Notes under the pieces: model-generated
What the model saw: only the letters and a program-made list of their open reading frames with translations
What the model was told of the DNA's origin: nothing
The model's database searches: none
Shown here: in pieces, positions 6,932 through 17,297 of the stretch
How positions within the stretch are numbered: the first letter of the stretch is position 1
Layout: the number at the start of each line of letters is the position of its first letter
NCBI GenBank assembly: GCA_017516285.1
Contig: JAFXDD010000009.1
Span: 45,657 to 109,656 of the forward strand
DNA from: Lachnospiraceae bacterium
GTDB taxonomy: Bacteria > Bacillota_A > Clostridia > Lachnospirales > Lachnospiraceae
Direction of reading: 5' to 3'
DNA length: 64,000 nucleotides
Translations under genes and position numbers: made by a program

Positions 6932-9112
6932 CTACTCAACCTGCCTGTTTTCATGGGCAGTGGTGTACTCCTTAACAGGAAATTCACTTTGAATATCCTG
7001 TATCCAATTTAGGTAATAATCCAGGACAGACTTCATTTCATGGTTGTTTTCTATGCTGAACTGAAGTCTATATAACCCCGGTAATGATTTGCTGTATTTT
7101 TTGTGCAAAGAAAGCGGTACACTGTTGTAAATAATATTGTAACAATGTTTACAATTTGTTATGGCGGTAAACATTTTGTCATAGCGATCCTTCAAGCCGG
7201 CTCGATGAACCTTGTCCTGCTTCGAAGACTGACATACTGCATTCGTTTTGTAGATACAGTTTGCAGTAACCATCAAAGGAATATAACCGTAAATAATCTG
7301 CTCCGTGCATTGACTTCGAAGCACACGATGCTCCTTTGCATTCAACTCAATAGGAAGCGTTATTTGCTGCACATATGACTGCAATGCTCTTTTCGCCTCC
7401 AGATTCCAACAATAAACAGAAGCATCTGTAATAACAGTAAAAGGATAAGTGGCTTGCAGCTGCTTTAACATTGCCAACTCTTCTACATTTCTGACAAGAA
7501 CATGAAAAATCCCTGCGTGAAACATTTTTTCAAGGTATTTTTTCATTTCTGCAATATCTTTATTGCGTAAAATATAAGGCATGGCATATGCAATTTGTAT
7601 ATCTGTCGCGTATTCACCTGACAAATAGGCATCCATAGCTTCATCCTCCAGATACATTAAATGTATCTTTCCTAATAGCTCATGGGTAAATAATGAATCA
7701 AGCTGCTCTTTCGTTTTAAGCAAAATAGTAAGATTGGTGTTTCTTTTTTCTTCATACTTTAATACTTCTTCTTGAGAGCCAGTATTTTCAATAGGCTTTC
7801 TGAGACAAATTTCAGGAAACATATTATGGATGATTGCATCCTCTAATTTCTCTAACGCTTCTCTGCGAAGTGCATTCAATATACCGTTAGGCAAAAATGC
7901 GTTTCCTTGTATAGAAACTTCCATATCCGCAAGCACAAAGTGTGTATTTCCCAGCTTATTCAATTGCTTGGAAACAGTCTCCTCTGTAGCAGGCGCGTTA
8001 TGAGCCTTTTCCACAATAGGACCATTCACCGTAACACTGATGCCATCTTCCGTGCATACTGTCAGTACACTTTCCTGCCCGACTTCAAAATAACCATACA
8101 TTGAGATTGGCTCCTTTTGCGTATATCCCAGATATTTCTGTCTGATATCCGCCAAAATACTATCCTCCAAGCCACTGTAACTGGGAGCATCATGGGTTAC
8201 CATTTCCTTGCCATTATGTTTGAATAAATATCCATCGTGCAGCTCACTACGCATATATAAATGCTCCAAGACATAACGGTCTTTGTCTGAAATCCTAAGA
8301 AGCTTGTCAGGATGCTTATAATAATTATCAATATATTTTCGATATAATGCAGTGACGCCGGCAGCATACTCACTACGCTTCATACGACCTTCAATTTTAA
8401 AAGAATCCATCCCCGCCTTAATCAAATCAGGTATGTGCTCAATCGTACACATATCCTTCAGACTTAACGTATACGTATTCTGTGAATGAGCCTCCTGTAC
8501 GGATACCTGATATGGCAGCCTACAAGGCTGAGCGCACTTGCCTCTATTACCGCTTCGTCCACCTAAAATGCTGCTCATAAGACACATTCCGGAATAACAA
8601 TAACACATGGCACCATGTATAAAACATTCCACCTCTATACCTGCATCACGAACAGCCTTTAATTCAGCAAGACTAAGTTCCCTGGCCGGTACCACTCTGG
8701 AAATCCCCCATTCTCTGCAAAGAGATACAAACTGAGGCCCGGTAACAGCCATTTGCGTACTGGCATGCAGCTCCATATACGGAAAATGCTCTCGTAAAAA
8801 CTTAAGCACACCAAAATCCTGAATAATCACACCATCCAATCCTGCCAGATAAAAAGGCTTTACATAATCATATATTTCAGAAAACTCCGATTCTTTAATC
8901 AATGTATTTAAAGTCAAATAAACACGTCTGCCAAACAAATGGGCATACCGGATGCAGTCACAAAGAGTGTCTGTATCAAAATTATCCGCAAATGCTCTTG
9001 CAGAAAATTTTTCACCACCAACATAAACAGCATCTGCGCCTGCGTTTATAGCCCCTATAAAACTGTCATAATTGCCTGCCGGAGCTAAAAGCTCAACTTT
9101 ATGGGATGTCAT
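6932..9112 (-). CDS. U32 family protein with DUF3656-like extension (RlhA-type rRNA hydroxylation enzyme)
   Basis: 726 residues. The N-terminal half is a U32 barrel: ELLAPAGNYDSF at the start, then LHASTQMAVTG, then the Cys cluster CFIHGAMCYCYSGMCLMSS...GKCAQPC, whose Cys residues are typical iron-sulfur ligands. The middle (about residues 330-450) matches the DUF3656/collagenase-like insertion found in RlhA (YdcP), which makes 5-hydroxycytidine in 23S rRNA. The C-terminal 250 residues resemble a second barrel. U32 proteins were long annotated as peptidases; RNA hydroxylation is now the better supported role, inferred here. GGAGG lies 7 nt before the ATG. It follows zapA, with a terminator hairpin between them. 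Confidence 0.9.
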   Translation of the reverse strand: MTSHKVELLAPAGNYDSFIGAINAGADAVYVGGEKFSARAFADNFDTDTLCDCIRYAHLFGRRVYLTLNTLIKESEFSEIYDYVKPFYLAGLDGVIIQDFGVLKFLREHFPYMELHASTQMAVTGPQFVSLCREWGISRVVPARELSLAELKAVRDAGIEVECFIHGAMCYCYSGMCLMSSILGGRSGNRGKCAQPCRLPYQVSVQEAHSQNTYTLSLKDMCTIEHIPDLIKAGMDSFKIEGRMKRSEYAAGVTALYRKYIDNYYKHPDKLLRISDKDRYVLEHLYMRSELHDGYLFKHNGKEMVTHDAPSYSGLEDSILADIRQKYLGYTQKEPISMYGYFEVGQESVLTVCTEDGISVTVNGPIVEKAHNAPATEETVSKQLNKLGNTHFVLADMEVSIQGNAFLPNGILNALRREALEKLEDAIIHNMFPEICLRKPIENTGSQEEVLKYEEKRNTNLTILLKTKEQLDSLFTHELLGKIHLMYLEDEAMDAYLSGEYATDIQIAYAMPYILRNKDIAEMKKYLEKMFHAGIFHVLVRNVEELAMLKQLQATYPFTVITDASVYCWNLEAKRALQSYVQQITLPIELNAKEHRVLRSQCTEQIIYGYIPLMVTANCIYKTNAVCQSSKQDKVHRAGLKDRYDKMFTAITNCKHCYNIIYNSVPLSLHKKYSKSLPGLYRLQFSIENNHEMKSVLDYYLNWIQDIQSEFPVKEYTTAHENRQVE

Positions 9113-9131
9113 CTAATATCCTCCGAAGTAT

Positions 9132-9178
9132 CCTTAAAATAAAACGTGCAAACCCTTTATAAAACAAAGGGATTGCAC
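9132..9178 (-). terminator. Terminator hairpin between zapA and the U32 gene
   Basis: On the minus strand, GTGCAA and TTGCAC arms (complement 9173-9178 and 9146-9151) enclose a second helix CCCTTT/AAAGGG, followed by GTTTTATTTT. It ends about 20 nt before the U32 start codon, so it may only partly stop transcription. Confidence 0.72.
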
Positions 9179-9185
9179 TACAATA

Positions 9186-9593
9186 TTAAATCACTGAGTT
9201 CTTTTGTATGTTATCTAAACGGGCGATTCGGGCTTTTGCTTCCTGATACTTTTTCTCAACAAGCTTAGCACTTGCTTCTAAATTCTCATACTTAACCTGC
9301 ATAGTTACCAAAGAATTTTTAAGCTTCTCCAGTTCGACTGACTGTTCTTCCATTTTACGCATCTGGATAGATAATTTTTCTCTGCATTTAAAATAATCAT
9401 CTGCAATATTTAATTGCAACAAAACATGCTGCATATCCATAGACTGCGCCCTGAACGCTAAATTCTCTGAAAATTCCGCATATTTGTTCTCTATGTATGA
9501 GCCCACACTTTTTAAGTATTCACCGGACTCTTCTCCACATAACGTATAAGATTTACCTGCCAAGGTAATATTAAAGCTATTTTTCTTTTCCAT
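9186..9593 (-). CDS. zapA: Cell division protein ZapA
   Basis: 135 residues. The N-terminal globular domain has NITLAGKSYTLCGEESGEYLKSVGSYIENK, followed by a long coiled coil rich in Glu, Leu and Lys (about residues 70-130). ZapA bundles FtsZ filaments at the division ring. AAGGAG lies 12 nt before the ATG, preceded by a small palindromic hairpin (TTGTATA/TATACAA). It heads a run containing a SEDS protein and a class B PBP, consistent with division or wall synthesis. Confidence 0.93.
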   Translation of the reverse strand: MEKKNSFNITLAGKSYTLCGEESGEYLKSVGSYIENKYAEFSENLAFRAQSMDMQHVLLQLNIADDYFKCREKLSIQMRKMEEQSVELEKLKNSLVTMQVKYENLEASAKLVEKKYQEAKARIARLDNIQKNSVI

Positions 9594-9640
9594 AATGCAG
9601 CCACGCTCCTTTGTATAAGAAGAGTATACAAAAAAGAGAA

Positions 9641-10633
9641 TTATTTTTCAATACCAAGATGACGAAAAGCTAAATCTGTAGCCATTCTTCCCTTAGGAGT
9701 ACGATTTAAAAGCCCGTTTTGAATTAAATAAGGCTCATAAACATCCTCGATAGTACCTGCATCCTCACCAATAGCAGCTGATAATGTATCAAGTCCTACC
9801 GGACCTCCCCCGAATTTATAAATAATTGTTTCCAGAATACTCCTATCCAGGTGGTCCAAGCCCAGCTTATCCACATCCATCAAATCCAACGCTTCATGCG
9901 CAACATGCTCTGTAATAATGCCGTCATATCTCACTTGTGCAAAATCTCTGACACGTTTTAATATACGATTAGCCAAACGAGGTGTGCCTCTGCTTCTGCG
10001 TGCAAGCTCTACGGCACCCTTTTCGTCAATCTCCACACCCAAAATCCTTGCGGAATGCTTAATAATCAGCTTTAACTGGTTAATACTATAAAACTCTAAA
10101 TGATGTATGATGCCAAAACGATCACGTAACGGAGCAGTCAAAAGACCTGCCCTGGTGGTGGCACCAACTAATGTGAAATGCGGCAAATCCAATCGTATAG
10201 AACGGGCACTGGCTCCTTTACCAATCATTATATCGATAGCATAATCTTCCATGGCAGGATAAAGAACCTCTTCCACCTGCCTGTTTAACCTGTGAATTTC
10301 ATCTACAAAAAGGATATCTCCCTCCTGCAGATTGTTTAAAATTGCTGCCATTTCACCGGGCTTTTCAATGGCAGGTCCACTGGTTACCTTGCAATGAACA
10401 CCCATTTCGTTAGCTATAATATTGGCCAGCGTAGTCTTACCTAAGCCCGGAGGTCCATAGAATAACACATGATCCAGACTGTCCCCACGATTTCTGGCCG
10501 CATCAATATATATTTTCAAGGTATCTTTTACTTTATCCTGACCAATATAATCACGTAAAAACTGCGGTCGCAAAGAACCCTCTATTTTGATATCCTCTTC
10601 CTGAATAGTTGTTTCAATAATTCTTTTGGTCAT
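9641..10633 (-). CDS. ruvB: Holliday junction branch migration helicase RuvB
   Basis: 330 residues, the standard length. AAA+ motor with Walker [10 protein letters not shown], Walker [10 protein letters not shown], sensor-1 VGATTRAG, arginine finger region LRDRFG, and a C-terminal winged helix ([14 protein letters not shown]). RuvB rings drive branch migration of Holliday junctions together with RuvA. It lies 8 nt after ruvA with a GAGGT site, so the two are co-transcribed from the SOS-type promoter upstream of ruvA. Confidence 0.98.
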   Translation of the reverse strand: MTKRIIETTIQEEDIKIEGSLRPQFLRDYIGQDKVKDTLKIYIDAARNRGDSLDHVLFYGPPGLGKTTLANIIANEMGVHCKVTSGPAIEKPGEMAAILNNLQEGDILFVDEIHRLNRQVEEVLYPAMEDYAIDIMIGKGASARSIRLDLPHFTLVGATTRAGLLTAPLRDRFGIIHHLEFYSINQLKLIIKHSARILGVEIDEKGAVELARRSRGTPRLANRILKRVRDFAQVRYDGIITEHVAHEALDLMDVDKLGLDHLDRSILETIIYKFGGGPVGLDTLSAAIGEDAGTIEDVYEPYLIQNGLLNRTPKGRMATDLAFRHLGIEK

Positions 10634-10641
10634 GATTTACC

Positions 10642-11247
10642 TCAAAACAAATTTTTTAATGCTGCCTTCAATACCGCCTCAACATCCATGTCCGCTGCAT
10701 TCTCGATGGCCTTCACTGCCTTTAATGCATCCGTTCCGGAATAGCCAAGAGCCACCAGTGCCTCTACTGCTTCCTTACAATGATCCTCACTCACATCTGC
10801 GGTCAAACGTACACCGTGAATCTCTCTGCTTACCAGGGTGTCTTCTACAGAAATCTTGTCCTTCAGCTCCAGTATAAGACGCTGTGCTATCTTCTGCCCG
10901 ATACCCGGCGCCTTAGCAATAGCCTTGGCATCTCCGGAAATAATAGCAAACCTAAGCGCCTCTGCATCCATAACAGAAAGAATAGACATACCACCCTTAG
11001 GACCAATACCACTGACAGTAATACATTTTTTGAAAATCTCTAAATCCTCATGACTCAAAAAACCATATAACCAAATAGCATCCTCTCGTACACTGGTATA
11101 GGTATAAAGCTGCACCTCTTCACCAAGCTGCGGCAGAAATGCAATACTGGCCGGAGAAAGCAAAATACGATATCCAACGTCATGAACATCTAATATAATA
11201 CTGTCCTCGCCTATATAAGTAAGCTTCCCTTTAAAATATGCGTACAT
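10642..11247 (-). CDS. ruvA: Holliday junction DNA helicase subunit RuvA
   Basis: 201 residues, the usual size. I started at the ATG at 11247 (MYAYFKGKLTYIGED), which has AAAGGAG 8 nt upstream and matches the family N-terminus; a GTG 45 nt earlier has no support. Domains: OB fold (1-62), two helix-hairpin-helix motifs (VSGIGPKGGMSIL and APGIGQKIAQRLILELKDK), and a C-terminal three-helix RuvB-binding domain (EAVEALVALGYSGTDALKAV). RuvA clamps the Holliday junction. It is preceded by a promoter with a LexA box in its spacer. Confidence 0.98.
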   Translation of the reverse strand: MYAYFKGKLTYIGEDSIILDVHDVGYRILLSPASIAFLPQLGEEVQLYTYTSVREDAIWLYGFLSHEDLEIFKKCITVSGIGPKGGMSILSVMDAEALRFAIISGDAKAIAKAPGIGQKIAQRLILELKDKISVEDTLVSREIHGVRLTADVSEDHCKEAVEALVALGYSGTDALKAVKAIENAADMDVEAVLKAALKNLF

Positions 11248-11322
11248 ATCCTGCTCCTTTACGTATTTACATTGCACATCCTGTACAAACACACATTCTG
11301 AAATTCACCTTATGTTACATAC

Positions 11323-11351
11323 ATTGTATCATAATCGAACATATGTTTCAA
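11323..11351 (-). promoter_or_regulatory. Promoter of ruvAB
   Basis: Minus strand TTGAAA (complement 11346-11351), 17-base spacer, TACAAT (complement 11323-11328). A LexA-type box lies across the -35 and the spacer, so repression by LexA would block polymerase. Confidence 0.82.
11336..11349. promoter_or_regulatory. LexA (SOS) box of ruvAB
   Basis: CGAACATATGTTTC matches the Gram-positive SOS consensus CGAAC-N4-GTTYG at all but the last position. It overlaps the ruvAB promoter and resembles the boxes beside lexA in this window. Confidence 0.82.
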
Positions 11352-11353
11352 GC

Positions 11354-12724
11354 CTATTTTGCATCCGGAAAGGATTTTTTTAACATTTTAAATACTACAA
11401 TCAAGCATAACAGATGTACTGATGAAGTAATTAACCAGGTGACCGGGTAAGACATATACAAAACATCCAAGGTATTAAAATGTTTAAATATTGTCATAAT
11501 CCAAATAATTCTCAACAGACAGGCTCCGCTCAAAGATACTATCATAGGCAAAACAACATATCCCATACCTCTTAGCACCCCTAACAAAACCTCCATTACA
11601 CCACACAAAAAATAAAATGTACAAATATACTTTATTCGTAATAAACCATACTGCATCTCCGCCTCTGTAGTGCCATATAAAGTCAAAAGTGGCTTATCAA
11701 ATAAAATCACTGCATTACCCAGCACCAAACCAACTATAACAACCAAACCGACGCATATGAAAGAAATTCTTTTAATACGCCCAATTTTGCCTGCACCATA
11801 ATTTTGTCCTGTAAAGCTTAGTCCGGTTTGATAAAACGCGTTCATACCGGTATAAACAAGACCTTCCACATTGGATGCTGCGGTATTTCCGGCTACGGCA
11901 TTCGCTCCAAAGCTGTTGATAGAAGACTGTATCAATACATTGGAAAAAGAAAACAAGCATGACTGGATACCCGCCGGCAATCCAATTCGGAGTAATTTAA
12001 ACAGCTTATCCTTCGTAATTCTAATTTCACTTGGTATCAGCTTATAATCTCCCTCAGACCTTATTAGCGCACGCAACAACAAGCTTGTGGAAACTGCCTG
12101 ACTTAATACGGTGCCTAACGCAACACCTGCAGTACCAATACTCATATATTTTACAAATAATACATTTAAGCCAACATTCAAAACACCTGCTATGCAAAGA
12201 TAGTACAGTGGCCGCTTGGTATCTCCGACTGCTCTGAGAATCGCACTGCCAAAATTATACAACATAATGATAGGCATACCTGCAAAATAAATCTGCATAT
12301 ATGTGACTGCGTCCTTCAAAAGCTCTTTTGGAGTATCCATCAACACCAAAATCGGTCTGGAGCAAAAGAAACCCACAAAAATCAATGCAATACCGCCAAT
12401 AACAGAAACAGCTATAGCTGTATGAACCGTTTCTTTCAGTGCTTTCTGTTGCTTCCCACCATAAAAGCGAGCCACCAGAACATTTACACCGGCAGATAAC
12501 CCTATAAATAGATTTACCATTAAATTAACTAAGGATGAGGTGCTTCCAACAGAAGCCATGGCATTACTGCCTGCAAACTGACCAACAATTATTAAATCTA
12601 CTGCATTAAAAGTCAGCTGCAACATACCTGATACCATAAGTGGGAATGCATAAACAATCATTTTTCCCAACAAAGGACCATTAATCATATCCATTTCATA
12701 TTTTTGAGACTTTGACCTATTCAT
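11354..12724 (-). CDS. MATE family multidrug/metabolite efflux transporter
   Basis: 456 residues from the ATG at 12724 (MNRSKSQKYEMDMINGPLL); a TTG six codons earlier is the alternative and neither has a strong ribosome site. About 12 membrane helices. The N-terminus NGPLLGKMIVYAFPLMVSGMLQ and the repeat VDLIIVGQFAGSNAMASVG are typical of the DinF/NorM-like branch of MATE exporters, which use an H+ or Na+ gradient. Substrate unknown. It is separated from ilvC by a terminator and does not belong to the ilv operon. Confidence 0.93.
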   Translation of the reverse strand: MNRSKSQKYEMDMINGPLLGKMIVYAFPLMVSGMLQLTFNAVDLIIVGQFAGSNAMASVGSTSSLVNLMVNLFIGLSAGVNVLVARFYGGKQQKALKETVHTAIAVSVIGGIALIFVGFFCSRPILVLMDTPKELLKDAVTYMQIYFAGMPIIMLYNFGSAILRAVGDTKRPLYYLCIAGVLNVGLNVLFVKYMSIGTAGVALGTVLSQAVSTSLLLRALIRSEGDYKLIPSEIRITKDKLFKLLRIGLPAGIQSCLFSFSNVLIQSSINSFGANAVAGNTAASNVEGLVYTGMNAFYQTGLSFTGQNYGAGKIGRIKRISFICVGLVVIVGLVLGNAVILFDKPLLTLYGTTEAEMQYGLLRIKYICTFYFLCGVMEVLLGVLRGMGYVVLPMIVSLSGACLLRIIWIMTIFKHFNTLDVLYMSYPVTWLITSSVHLLCLIVVFKMLKKSFPDAK

Positions 12725-12789
12725 ATCTTTTACCCAAAGCAATATGTTATTATGCTTTCAAATGAACTAAGATTTTAAAATAATTCCGT

Positions 12790-12817
12790 CAAAAAGGGAC
12801 GGCAAAAACCATCCCTT
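12790..12817 (-). terminator. Terminator of the ilv operon
   Basis: On the minus strand AAGGGATGG / CCGTCCCTT with a loop of about 6 nt, followed by TTTTTG. It lies 12-39 nt after the ilvC stop. Confidence 0.88.
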
Positions 12818-12828
12818 ATTTGGTAAAA

Positions 12829-13881
<1,053 letters not shown>

Positions 13882-13895
13882 TTAATTAACTTAAA

Positions 13896-14399
13896 TTAAT
13901 CTTCTATCACAACAATGTTGTCATGACCTCGGCTTAGTCCCGCAATACCTGTTCTGGCAAGCTCAAGAATCTCGTAATTCTCAACCATTTTCAAAAAGGC
14001 TTCTATTTTGGACTGTGCGCCCGTAAGCTCCATCATAATACTCTCTGTGCTGACGTCAATGACCTTTGCACGGAAAATATCACAAATAGACATAATACCC
14101 TGTCTATCATCGGCAGTAGCTCTGACTTTAATCAATGCAAGCTCTCTGTACACACTGTCATCAGGCTTTAACTCCTTGATATGACGGACATCTACAAGCT
14201 TGGCGACCTGCTTTTCAATTTGCTCCAAAATCACATCATCTCCACTTGCTACAATGGTGATACGCGTAAACCTTGGATCTGCAGTTACACCGGCTGTAAT
14301 GCTCTCAATATTATAACCTCTTCGACTAAACAAACCGGAAATTCGGCTTAATACACCGGCTGTATTGTCTACTATAAGCTGAAAGACTTTCTTTTGCAT
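13896..14399 (-). CDS. ilvN: Acetolactate synthase small (regulatory) subunit, copy 1
   Basis: 167 residues, full length for an IlvH/IlvN protein. The N-terminal ACT domain contains NTAGVLSRISGLFSRRGYNIES, the valine-binding region; the second half (residues about 80-165) is the C-terminal ACT-like domain. It stimulates the catalytic subunit and confers feedback inhibition by valine. It follows a second small-subunit gene by 62 nt and has AAAGGAG before its ATG. This copy keeps the standard GLFSRRGYNI motif and is probably the canonical subunit. Confidence 0.95.
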   Translation of the reverse strand: MQKKVFQLIVDNTAGVLSRISGLFSRRGYNIESITAGVTADPRFTRITIVASGDDVILEQIEKQVAKLVDVRHIKELKPDDSVYRELALIKVRATADDRQGIMSICDIFRAKVIDVSTESIMMELTGAQSKIEAFLKMVENYEILELARTGIAGLSRGHDNIVVIED

Positions 14400-14461
14400 A
14401 AAAATCTCCTTTGTCTTAAATTAAACTTTAAAAACAATTTTATCAATTGTCACGCAATATG

Positions 14462-14947
14462 TCAATCTAAATCGGAACATTTTGGTAAAGCTAATGTTCC
14501 TGTTCTGGCAACCTCTACCACACTGACAGATTTCATCATAGACATAAACAACTGAATTTTTTCCGGAATATCGCAAATCTGAATAACCATCTGGCTCTTA
14601 CTCATATCTACAATTTCAGCCTTTAAAATATCACAAATCTCCATGATATCTCTGCGGTTATTACGATTGTATTTAACTTTAATGAGCATTAATTCCCTGC
14701 TGATACTGTGGTCTTCATTAAATGTCTTTACTTTAATAACATCAATCTTCTTGTTCAGCTGCTTTTCAATCTGCTCAATGGTTCGCTGGTCACCGGAACT
14801 GACAATGGTCATACAGGATACCATAGGGTCATCCGTCTCACCTACTGCCAAAGAATCTATATTGTAACAACGGCGGCTGAATAAGCCTGCTACCTTACAC
14901 AAAACACCGGAACGGTTTTCTACTAAAACGGAATATATACGCTTCAT
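14462..14947 (-). CDS. Acetolactate synthase small subunit, diverged copy 2
   Basis: 161 residues, same architecture as the next gene: ENRSGVLCKVAGLFSRRCYNIDS is the ACT motif, with Cys replacing the usual Gly after SRR. The two copies differ throughout the C-terminal half. It lies 13 nt after ilvB with AGGAGGG 8 nt before its ATG, so it is the first small subunit made after the catalytic one. It may bind a different effector, or form mixed complexes with the other subunit; this is inference. Confidence 0.93.
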   Translation of the reverse strand: MKRIYSVLVENRSGVLCKVAGLFSRRCYNIDSLAVGETDDPMVSCMTIVSSGDQRTIEQIEKQLNKKIDVIKVKTFNEDHSISRELMLIKVKYNRNNRRDIMEICDILKAEIVDMSKSQMVIQICDIPEKIQLFMSMMKSVSVVEVARTGTLALPKCSDLD

Positions 14948-14960
14948 ACTGCCATCCCTC

Positions 14961-16580
14961 CTAATTCGCTACTAAGTCCATCGGATCAATGATACATTCC
15001 AAAATCATGGAAGTATCTTCCGCAAGAAACTCATCAATAATCTGCTCACATGCATCCATATTCTCCAATCTAAGGAACGGAATGTTATAAGCCTTGGACA
15101 GCTGTGCCAAATCCGGACTTCCGGACAAATCAATCATACTGTAGTTATCCTTATAGGTAAAGTGCTGATACTCTCTGACCATACCTAATACCGCATTTTT
15201 AAGCACAACTATTTTAACAGGAATCTGATGCTGACACATTGTGGCAAGTTCCATCATGGACATTTGGAAAGAGCCGTCCCCACAAACTGCTATAACCTGA
15301 CGTTCAGGTGCTGCTACCTTGGCGCCCATGGCGGCCGGAATGGAATACCCCATAGTACCCATACCACCACTTGTCATAAACTGCCCTTTTTTTACAATAT
15401 GATAGCCACAGGACCAAATCTGGTTCTGCCCTACGTCAGCCACGTAAACGGCGTCATCCTGCATTTTCTCTGAAAGCCTTGTAATAAGTGCTGCCGGGTC
15501 TACAAAGGCCGGATTCGGGTTTCTGCGAGGCTTCATGGATGCCTTGCTTGCATTTAAGCTTTCAATCCATTCTGCAGTATTGCAGGTAAAATCAACATGA
15601 TTAAAATCTTCAAAAATATGCTTCGCATCACCTACTAACGGAATACTCGCTCCGGCATTTTTACCGATTTCAGCAGGGTCAACATCAATATGAACTAAAA
15701 CCTTGTCCTTGGTAATAAGTCCCGGCTGGCTGACAGCTCTGTCTGCCACTCTGGCTCCCACCATAATTAATAAGTCTGACTCATTCATAGCCTTATTGGC
15801 ATAAGGCTTGCCATTATTACCTACCATACCAAAATACAACGGATGCTCCGTAGGCATTGCACTGATGCCCATCATAGTAGAAACAACCGGTATCTGATGC
15901 TTTTCTGAAAAAGCACGCAATTCTTCTCTTGCTTCACTTAATAATACCCCGCCGCCGGCGCAAATAATCGGTTTGCGAGACTGCTCCAAAGCCTTTGCAA
16001 CCTTCTTAATCTGAAGCATGTTGCCTTTTACGGTAGGCTTATAAGTACGCATATTAATTTCTTCCGGATATGTAAAATTCTTTAGCTCAGCATTCTGAAT
16101 ATCTATCGGTACATCAATAAGCACAGGTCCTTTTCTGCCTGTATTAGCAATATAAAAAGCTTCCTTAAAAATCTGAGGGATATCCTCTACATGCTTTACC
16201 AGATAGCTATACTTCACAAACGATTCTACCGCACCGGTAATATCAGCTTCCTGAAAAACATCTCGTCCTAATAATTCACTATTAACCTGACCTGTAATAC
16301 ATACTAACGGAATGCTATCTGCATAAGCAGTTGCTATACCTGTTATTACATTCGTTGCGCCCGGACCGCTGGTAACAGCACAAACGCCGGGTCTGCCGCT
16401 AATTCTGGCCTGACCGCTTGCTGCATGAGCAGCATTTTGCTCAGTACGAATAAGTATAGACTGAATGTCGGAATTTAAAATACTATTATAAAACGGGCAA
16501 ATTGCAACACCCGGATAACCATACACATGGGTAACACCTTCCGCCTCAAGGCATTTAATAATCGCATCAGCACCTTTCAT
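14961..16580 (-). CDS. ilvB: Acetolactate synthase large (catalytic) subunit
   Basis: 539 residues, slightly shorter than many IlvB proteins (about 560-600). ThDP-dependent enzyme joining two pyruvates, or pyruvate with 2-oxobutyrate. Visible: catalytic Glu in RTEQNAAHAASG, the GPGATNVITG segment, the FAD-binding middle domain, and the ThDP motif GDGSFQMSMMELATMCQ. GAGGAG precedes the ATG by about 8 nt. The operon promoter lies just upstream and leaves only about 20 nt of leader, so no T-box or leader-peptide attenuator is present. Confidence 0.95.
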   Translation of the reverse strand: MKGADAIIKCLEAEGVTHVYGYPGVAICPFYNSILNSDIQSILIRTEQNAAHAASGQARISGRPGVCAVTSGPGATNVITGIATAYADSIPLVCITGQVNSELLGRDVFQEADITGAVESFVKYSYLVKHVEDIPQIFKEAFYIANTGRKGPVLIDVPIDIQNAELKNFTYPEEINMRTYKPTVKGNMLQIKKVAKALEQSRKPIICAGGGVLLSEAREELRAFSEKHQIPVVSTMMGISAMPTEHPLYFGMVGNNGKPYANKAMNESDLLIMVGARVADRAVSQPGLITKDKVLVHIDVDPAEIGKNAGASIPLVGDAKHIFEDFNHVDFTCNTAEWIESLNASKASMKPRRNPNPAFVDPAALITRLSEKMQDDAVYVADVGQNQIWSCGYHIVKKGQFMTSGGMGTMGYSIPAAMGAKVAAPERQVIAVCGDGSFQMSMMELATMCQHQIPVKIVVLKNAVLGMVREYQHFTYKDNYSMIDLSGSPDLAQLSKAYNIPFLRLENMDACEQIIDEFLAEDTSMILECIIDPMDLVAN

Positions 16581-16608
16581 ACGTGCCCTCCTCTATGACT
16601 TTTTGTTG

Positions 16609-16637
16609 ATAATACCACAAATCCGAAAAAAACACAA
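16609..16637 (-). promoter_or_regulatory. Promoter of the ilvBNNC operon
   Basis: Minus strand TTGTGT (complement 16632-16637), 17-base spacer, TATTAT (complement 16609-16614). The predicted start is about 20 nt before the ilvB ATG. Confidence 0.65.
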
Positions 16638-16724
16638 CCAAAATCAATTTTTAAACTAATAACATCAAGAAATATTAAAATACATCAAGTAAAAATAAAT
16701 AACTTTAAGATTTTTTGAATATAC

Positions 16725-16753
16725 TTGCCGAAAATATCACAATATGGTAAATT
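16725..16753 (+). promoter_or_regulatory. Possible promoter of the lipoprotein gene
   Basis: TTGCCG and TAAATT with a 17-base spacer, 30 nt before the ORF. The -10 is weak and the whole region is AT-rich, so confidence is low. Confidence 0.4.
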
Positions 16754-16783
16754 AATATAAATACGATATCAAAGGAAAAACAT

Positions 16784-17242
16784 ATGAAAAAAATAATTAT
16801 TTATACTCTTTTATTATTAACCCTGTCCTTAACAGGATGTGGCAAGGATACCGAACAAATTCTTGTCTTTCAAAACGAATTAAATTCTGTAGTCATGAAA
16901 ATGGAAGCTCTTGACAATAAACTAAATACAATAGATGTTACAGCTCCTGATGCAGCCGAATCAGCCTTAAAAAACTTGTCTGATTTAAAAAAAGCTTTTG
17001 ATGAACTATCAGCAATCAATGTAACTGACAAGAATTACACTTACATATCCGGGTTGGCAGACGAAGGGGCCGAATACATGAGCAAAGCATTAGAATTTTA
17101 CGAAAAAGCATATGGTCAGGGTAAATTCGACAAAGGCAGTGCCGATTTGGCATATCAGTATTTGGAACGAGCTACCAAACGAGTTCGCGTTATGGTTACC
17201 ATGCTGCATGGCGAAGTACCTGAGGATGTCATCTTACATTAA
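16784..17242 (+). CDS. Small lipoprotein of unknown function
   Basis: 152 residues. A type II signal peptide ends in LSLTGC, giving a lipid-modified Cys at residue 19. The mature part is helical and acidic, with repeated Leu/Asp heptads (NSVVMKMEALDNKLN; ALKNLSDLKKAFDEL), suggesting a three- or four-helix bundle outside the membrane. No recognised family. A weak AAAGGA site precedes the ATG. It is read with the next plus-strand gene, ending at the shared terminator near 17716. Confidence 0.85.
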   Translation: MKKIIIYTLLLLTLSLTGCGKDTEQILVFQNELNSVVMKMEALDNKLNTIDVTAPDAAESALKNLSDLKKAFDELSAINVTDKNYTYISGLADEGAEYMSKALEFYEKAYGQGKFDKGSADLAYQYLERATKRVRVMVTMLHGEVPEDVILH

Positions 17243-17297
17243 ACCGGTTATATAAACAAATATTAAATGCTTTAAAAAGCAGAAAGGATAAATTATT

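Noticed and set aside
9594..9640. TTGTATA/TATACAA palindrome before zapA as a ruvB-side terminator or operator
   Set aside because: Stem of only 7 A/T-rich pairs with no T-run; too weak to call.
16581..16783. Possible T-box or leader-peptide attenuator before ilvB
   Set aside because: No T-box sequence, and the predicted leader is only about 20 nt.
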